A stretch of DNA of 64,000 nucleotides, from assembly GCA_045104975.1 (NCBI GenBank), contig JBGCCY010000035.1:62001-126000 (forward strand), given 5' to 3'. The stretch is from CAJQQY01 sp045104975. GTDB taxonomy: Bacteria; Bacteroidota; Bacteroidia; Chitinophagales; Saprospiraceae. The notes beneath the pieces were generated by a model. That model saw only the letters and a program-made list of their open reading frames with translations. It was not told the DNA's origin and did no database searches. The position numbers and the translations under genes were made by a program. Numbering within the stretch: the stretch's first letter is position 1; each line of letters begins with the position of its first letter. Shown here piece by piece: positions 59,794-64,000 of the stretch.

Positions 59794-61479
59794 TCACTCC
59801 TCCCACACAACTTTTTCATTCGCCTCATGCCATCCTAAATATTTATCATTGTAATTTTCATCTATTTTCCCACGGCGAATTTTCAATGTTGGAGTCAACA
59901 TTTCATTGTTTTCCGTCCAAGGTTCTTTGTTGATAATTATGGTTGAAATCTTTTGATAACTTTTCAAGGTCGCATTGGTTTTTGCCAATTCTTCTTCCAA
60001 TATCTTTTCAATTTCAACTTTGTCATTTGTTAAAGCAATCTCTGAAAGATTTACCAAAGCAACAGGTTGTGGAGTTGTCAATCCAGCTACACAAACTTGT
60101 TCGATAAAATCACTTTTGGCTAATTTTTCCTCAATTGGATTAGGAATAATAAATTGTCCTTTCGAAGTTTTAAAAGAATCTTTGACTCTTCCAACTACTC
60201 GAAGGAAACCATTTTCATCTATCCAGCCTCGATCACCACTATGCATCCACCCATCGACCAAAACCTCCGCAGTCAATTCTGGATCTTTGTAATATCCCTT
60301 CATCATCCAAGGACTCGCCATCAAAATTTCTTGGGTTATAGGGTCAACTTTTATTTGGCAATTAGGCACTACTTCACCTACCGAATCAGAAGGAGTTTCT
60401 CGTCGAGGTCCATTGGTAATGGAGCCACAAACTTCCGTCATTCCATAGGCCTCGATCAGATGAAGTCCTAATTTTGAATACCAATCTTTTAAATATTTGG
60501 GGGTGATCGCTGCACCAGTTGCTGTAATTTGAGCATCCCGAAGTCCTAAGGCAGTTCGTAATTTCTTTTTAATAATTCCAGAAATAATTGGAATCTTAAA
60601 TAAGGTATCCATTTTCTTTTGAGGCATTTTAGCAAGAACCCCAAGGTAAAACTTAGTCCAAATTCGAGGTACTGCAAAAATCGAAGTTGGTTGTGTTTCT
60701 TGTAAATTTTTCGCAAAAGTAGCCAACGATTCTGCAAACGAAATTGACCCACCATAGCAAATTGCTGGAGAGGCGACACCCAATCTTTCCGCTACATGAT
60801 TTAATGGTAAAAAAGAAAAATATCGATAAGCTTTCATTTTACTTTTCCCTAAAAAATCAGTCAATTCTTCATTCCTAAAAATTAAAGCTGGTGCTTTGTG
60901 AGTATGCATAACTCCCTTAGGTGTGCCCGTTGTTCCTGAAGTAAAAAGTATGGTCCACAAGTCATCCATATCAGGAATATAATTTTCTTGAAAAGGTTCG
61001 TTAGATGCTACTAATTTATTCCAATCTTGACCAATCTCAACTTTTGCATTTCCTTCATAATGTGGAAATCGAATCACTTTTACCTCACTCGGAATTCCAT
61101 CAGCTCGTTTTCCCCAAGCATCATATTTTCCACAAAAAAGAGCCTTTAAATCTGCCTTAACAATTACCTCATTTAGTTGATCTTTGGATAAAGTTGGATA
61201 AAATGGAACAGAGACATATCCACCCATCATTATCGCCAAATCAGCCAGTATCCAATGGTAACAATTCTTAGATGAGATGCCAATATGATCTCCTTTTTTC
61301 AAGCCCATTGCTCTCAGAGCTGAAGTCATTTTTCTAGCTTCCTGCCCTGCTTCGGCATAGGTTAATGTTTTCCAATTTTCGCCTTGAGGTTGGCGGAGGA
61401 AAATGTTATTTGGAGTATTTTTTTCCCATTGAAAAAAACATTCATTAAGTGTTTTTAGATTTTCGTATAGTTTTGACAT
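59794..61479 (-). CDS. Long-chain acyl-CoA ligase-like AMP-binding enzyme
   Basis: The 561-aa ANL-family enzyme has the P-loop motif FTSGTTGTPKGV (179-190), EAYGMTEVCG, YYKDPELTAEVLVDGWMHSGDRGWIDENGFLRVVGR and KGQFIIPNPIEE. It activates a fatty acid with ATP to acyl-CoA, feeding the acyl-CoA dehydrogenase and the CoA-transferase encoded nearby. The DinB-like gene ends 42 bp before its start. Confidence 0.93.
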   Translation of the reverse strand: MSKLYENLKTLNECFFQWEKNTPNNIFLRQPQGENWKTLTYAEAGQEARKMTSALRAMGLKKGDHIGISSKNCYHWILADLAIMMGGYVSVPFYPTLSKDQLNEVIVKADLKALFCGKYDAWGKRADGIPSEVKVIRFPHYEGNAKVEIGQDWNKLVASNEPFQENYIPDMDDLWTILFTSGTTGTPKGVMHTHKAPALIFRNEELTDFLGKSKMKAYRYFSFLPLNHVAERLGVASPAICYGGSISFAESLATFAKNLQETQPTSIFAVPRIWTKFYLGVLAKMPQKKMDTLFKIPIISGIIKKKLRTALGLRDAQITATGAAITPKYLKDWYSKLGLHLIEAYGMTEVCGSITNGPRRETPSDSVGEVVPNCQIKVDPITQEILMASPWMMKGYYKDPELTAEVLVDGWMHSGDRGWIDENGFLRVVGRVKDSFKTSKGQFIIPNPIEEKLAKSDFIEQVCVAGLTTPQPVALVNLSEIALTNDKVEIEKILEEELAKTNATLKSYQKISTIIINKEPWTENNEMLTPTLKIRRGKIDENYNDKYLGWHEANEKVVWEE

Positions 61480-61521
61480 TATGTTTTATTTTAGTCAAAA
61501 GATACGAAAACCCTAATGAAA

Positions 61522-62007
61522 TCAAACATTCTCAGGATATTTTTCGATTAAACCAAATTGCCATAAGTGGTATCGGTAATGATTATAATTGAATAATTCT
61601 AATTGATCAAAATCAAGTTCACCAAAGAATTTGTTGTAACATTTAAAATCTGGATTGGCTTCAAAATGAGTATAAAATCTATCTACTGCTACTTCAATTT
61701 GCTCAATCGCTTTTTCCAAATTTTCAAATTTCAACTCAGGTAGATCAGCCTTAGTTTTATCACTTGGTCGATGCTGAAGTATAGCTCCTTTTTCAATAAA
61801 TTTTTGAAAACCGAGCTGGCCTTTGGTAGGCGGATTTTCAACTTCTCCTACTCTTCTGGTACAACCTTTTAAAGTCAATGAAAGGTGTTCCACCATATGT
61901 TGTGCGGTCATTAAACCAAATGCTGGTGCAGTATCAGGCTTTAGTTTTTTTAAAAGTTCGATGACATCTTTGGTCAAAAATTCTTTTTTGTTTTTTGCAT
62001 CATTCAT
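61522..62007 (-). CDS. DinB/DUF1569-like protein
   Basis: The 161-aa helical protein has AQHMVEHL (His block) and NHYRYHLWQFG near the C-terminus, consistent with the four-helix DinB-like fold with a three-His metal site. It is upstream of the acyl-CoA ligase, 42 bp away, so the two may be co-transcribed. Function unknown. Confidence 0.75.
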   Translation of the reverse strand: MNDAKNKKEFLTKDVIELLKKLKPDTAPAFGLMTAQHMVEHLSLTLKGCTRRVGEVENPPTKGQLGFQKFIEKGAILQHRPSDKTKADLPELKFENLEKAIEQIEVAVDRFYTHFEANPDFKCYNKFFGELDFDQLELFNYNHYRYHLWQFGLIEKYPENV

Positions 62008-62123
62008 TGTAGAAAATGTTTGTTTAGAATAATAAAATGGAAGTTAAAAAAATATTGAAGCGTCTATGATTTTTATTAACAAAGAATGTAATTTTAGAAA
62101 GGTAAATTATAGTAGTTTAATTT

Positions 62124-62218
62124 TAAGTATTTAGACTATAGAAACTGTGTTATTCTAAGGATAAGATTTTTTCAATAGTTTTTCCTATTAAATACGTTTT
62201 CTATTGTCTAATTACTTA
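62124..62218 (+). repeat. Palindromic element, copy 2 (TTAGACTATAG ends)
   Basis: The ends TAAGTATTTAGACTATAGAA (from 62124) and their inverted copy (to 62218) form a terminal inverted repeat of about 22 bp with two differences and a 1-nt gap. The outer sequences match copy 1 at 52880-52940. No coding capacity. Confidence 0.68.
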
Positions 62219-62296
62219 TATCTAACAAAATGAGTGTTTAGTCTACAGTAATTTTCATAAGTAAAAAATCGTCCTAATTTAAATCAAAAAGATATC

Positions 62297-62743
62297 ATGA
62301 AAATAGAACGGTTTTTCCAACTACAAGACTTAATGAAACAAGCTTTTCAAGAAGAGGAATTTCAAGAAGCTAAATCTTTAGCATTAGAATATTTAGATAT
62401 GGCCAACTCAAATAAAACGAATTGGAATTATGGAAATGCCATCCACCAAGCGAATTTAATTTTAGGAAGAATTTCTTTAAGAGAAAAAAAAATTGAAGAA
62501 GCCAAGATTTATCTTTTAAAAGCTGGAAAAACTCCTGGTTCGCCTCAGTTAAATAGTTTTGGACCAAATATGACTTTGGCAAAAGAATTATTAGAAATAG
62601 AAGAAACTGAAACTGTGTTGGAGTATTTTAATTTATGTAAAAAATTTTGGTATAAAATAATCTCTTGGTATAAAATCCGGAAGTGGAAAAAGATAATTAA
62701 GAAAGGAAGCATTCCTGATTTTAGAGCGCATTTAATCTATTAG
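62297..62743 (+). CDS. Small TPR-like helical protein
   Basis: The 148-aa protein consists of helix pairs (FQEEEFQEAKSLALEYLDMA, YGNAIHQANLILGRISLREKKIEEAKIYLLKAGKT) followed by PGSPQLNSFGPNMTLAKELLE, a stretch that I remember from a widespread bacterial family, and an IPDFRAHLIY end. It has TPR-like spacing but the partner is unknown. Followed by a perfect palindrome. Confidence 0.75.
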   Translation: MKIERFFQLQDLMKQAFQEEEFQEAKSLALEYLDMANSNKTNWNYGNAIHQANLILGRISLREKKIEEAKIYLLKAGKTPGSPQLNSFGPNMTLAKELLEIEETETVLEYFNLCKKFWYKIISWYKIRKWKKIIKKGSIPDFRAHLIY

Positions 62744-62757
62744 TTTTGACAAAAAAA

Positions 62758-62781
62758 AGAGACAAGGCATGCCTTGTCTCT
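62758..62781. repeat. Perfect 24-bp palindrome, probable terminator
   Basis: The halves AGAGACAAGGCA / TGCCTTGTCTCT are exact inverse copies without a loop, between two converging genes. I recall this GACAAGGCATGCCTTGTC type of intergenic repeat as common in several phyla. A diverged copy is at 11840-11863. Confidence 0.8.
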
Positions 62782-62823
62782 ACTCAATTATTTATATAAA
62801 TTTTCTTACTTATAAAAAACGAA

Positions 62824-63531
62824 TTACTTTTTCTTCTTAGTTGTTTTTTTTGCTGCCTTTTTAGGTGCAGCTTTTTTCGCAACTGCTTTCTTAGGTGCAG
62901 CTTTTTTTGCAGCAGGTTTTGCTTTAGTAACAGATTTTGCTGCTGCTTTCTTTGCCGCAGCTTTTTCTTTAGCAGCTTTTTTTGCAGCTGATAATTCTCC
63001 TCTTGGAATTACATTAATTTTTCCTTCCTCTCCATAAAATTCTTTCGACATTTTATTATAAGCATCTGCTGCTTCTACAGCGGTATCGAACATTCCAATG
63101 TGGATTGATTTTCCTTTATTAGAAATCACCGCACGGAATCTTGTGCTTTCTTTGTAAACTCCAGTAAATCCAGCTTTGCTACTTGATTTTCTTTGACGAC
63201 TCGCAGTCGAACGAGAACGAAAAGCTAAGTTCTCTATTCGGCAATCTAATTTATTTCCATTTAAGGCACCAACTAATTTTTTGGTTTTAGATCTTCCTTT
63301 TTTAATAAATTTTTCAGCAATTAATTTGTGGAGATAAATCGTTTCAGTTTTATATCCACCTTTTTTCTGCTTTTGAGTTCTTTGAAAAACAGCACAACCG
63401 CTAGAGTGTTTTCTAAGTCGGGAAATAATATCAAGATCACCAAGATATTTATCAGTTGTTAAAAACTTGTATCCTTTATCGTCAAGAATAACTTTTTCGC
63501 TAGAATTTCGAAGGTTTATTTTATGAGCCAC
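62824..63531 (-). CDS. AP2-domain DNA-binding protein with degenerate HNH-like part and histone-H1-like tail
   Basis: The 235-aa protein has three parts. Residues 60-105 resemble an HNH homing-endonuclease domain (YLHKLIAEKF ... LVGALNGNKLDCRIENLAF), but the usual His of VDHxNG is replaced by Ala (VGALNG). Residues 119-173 are an AP2/ERF-like domain (AGFTGVYKESTRFRAVI ... HIGMFDTAVEAADAY). Residues 180-235 are a Lys/Ala/Pro tail (KKAAPKKA blocks) like histone H1. It probably binds DNA, specifically through AP2 and nonspecifically through the tail, and has lost cleavage activity. Confidence 0.88.
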   Translation of the reverse strand: MAHKINLRNSSEKVILDDKGYKFLTTDKYLGDLDIISRLRKHSSGCAVFQRTQKQKKGGYKTETIYLHKLIAEKFIKKGRSKTKKLVGALNGNKLDCRIENLAFRSRSTASRQRKSSSKAGFTGVYKESTRFRAVISNKGKSIHIGMFDTAVEAADAYNKMSKEFYGEEGKINVIPRGELSAAKKAAKEKAAAKKAAAKSVTKAKPAAKKAAPKKAVAKKAAPKKAAKKTTKKKK

Positions 63532-63980
63532 GCTGTTAAATTTTAAATGATTAATAAATTAAAATAAGGACAAACTAACAATACTATTACAAAATAATTT
63601 TAGAAAAAAAATATTACCATTCTCAAATGATTTAATTTTAAAAACGAAAATGTAATTGTTTTGTTACAAAAATTAAAAACTATTTTAGTTTTAAATTTTA
63701 TAGCTTACGAAAACAAAAAAATCGAATGGGTATCTATTGTTATTAAGTAAAGTTAAAAATTATTTTTAACAAATTATTAATTTCCTACTTTTGTTTTTTA
63801 TCAAAATGAAAATATAATGTTACACCAATGAATTCAAGACATAACAATATAAATGTAAAATTAGTCTTTCTGTAATAACAATGCATTCCCAAATACATTT
63901 TTTCTTAGAAAAAATAAATATTAGCAAGATTCAAGTAACTTTGATTTTTTTTAAATAATTATTATAATTTTTATTTAAAC
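63532..63980. other. Intergenic region, 449 bp, no complete gene
   Basis: AT-rich. It holds a TACTTTTG box at 63786-63793 and a TAACTTTG box at 63936-63943, both matching TAnnTTTG, plus ATAACAATATAAATGTAAA (63841-63859), reminiscent of the motif discussed in the findings. No ORF of note. Confidence 0.5.
63936..63943 (+). promoter_or_regulatory. -7 promoter box before the gene at the right edge
   Basis: TAACTTTG matches TAnnTTTG, 37 nt before an ATG at 63981. The spacing equals that of two other genes in the window. Confidence 0.5.
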
Positions 63981-64000
63981 ATGGAAACTGTCTTTTCTAA
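63981..64000 (+). CDS. Possible 5' end of a gene cut by the window edge
   Basis: ATG 63981 starts a frame METVFS that runs off the window. It is supported only by the promoter box at 63936-63943 and its spacing; the product cannot be named. Confidence 0.35.

Overview
The window looks like a piece of chromosome from a low-GC Bacteroidota. A Saprospiria-like lineage fits best, but this is inference from content and no marker gene was tested. The supporting evidence is two proteins with type IX secretion (T9SS) C-terminal sorting domains of different classes, Bacteroidota-type -7 promoter boxes (TAnnTTTG) about 32-37 nt before several starts, very few Shine-Dalgarno sites, many lipoproteins and beta-barrels, and a Bacteroidota-style curli locus. 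I saw no tRNA, rRNA, CRISPR array, transposase or phage gene.

Layout. 1-3595: 3' part of a giant repeat adhesin with a CHU_C-type C-terminus. 3.8-7.8 kb: small secreted or membrane proteins, a cupin and an M15-type peptidase, with a 178-bp MITE-like palindrome at 4751-4928. 8.2-11.8 kb: a complete sodium-pump decarboxylase operon (gamma, alpha, beta). 12-16 kb: NUDIX/pyrE divergent pair, M42 aminopeptidase, UbiA-like membrane protein. 16-21 kb: PAP2 phosphatase, an LptF/LptG permease with a large Lys-rich insert, a YeaQ/GlsB-type protein, a beta-barrel and a DM13 lipoprotein. 21-27 kb: histidine kinase, esterase, 1021-aa exported coiled coil. 27-33 kb: pyrR-pyrB with a repeat cluster between them, then a C39-peptidase ABC exporter, HlyD and a YdeI/OmdA-type gene, and trmH. 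33-38 kb: DUF4846 lipoprotein, periplasmic-binding-like lipoprotein, guaA. 38-43 kb: MBOAT/SGNH acylation pair and a T9SS-exported hydrolase. 43-45 kb: MoaD-like/CNB pair and an oxidoreductase. 45-52.8 kb: curli locus. 53-62 kb: metallophosphoesterase, DUF4231, 3-oxoacid CoA-transferase (scoAB), transglutaminase, DUF2199, acyl-CoA dehydrogenase, hydrolase, acyl-CoA ligase and a DinB-like protein. 62-64 kb: a TPR-like protein and an AP2-domain protein with a histone-H1-like tail.

The most distinctive system is the curli (extracellular amyloid) locus on the minus strand at 45.9-52.8 kb: LuxR-type response regulator, a CsgA-like major curlin, a second CsgB-like curlin, an apparent CsgH-CsgE fusion, CsgF, CsgG carrying an extra C-terminal beta-barrel, and a TolB-propeller lipoprotein that closes the operon before a strong terminator. 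Stem-loops separate csgA/csgB, csgB/csgE and csgF/csgG, which could set subunit ratios. Other notable items are the AP2/degenerate HNH/H1-tail protein (62824-63531), the Lys-rich LptF insert, the C39 exporter next to a YdeI/OmdA-type gene, and several small palindromic repeat families, two or more of them with more than one copy in the window.
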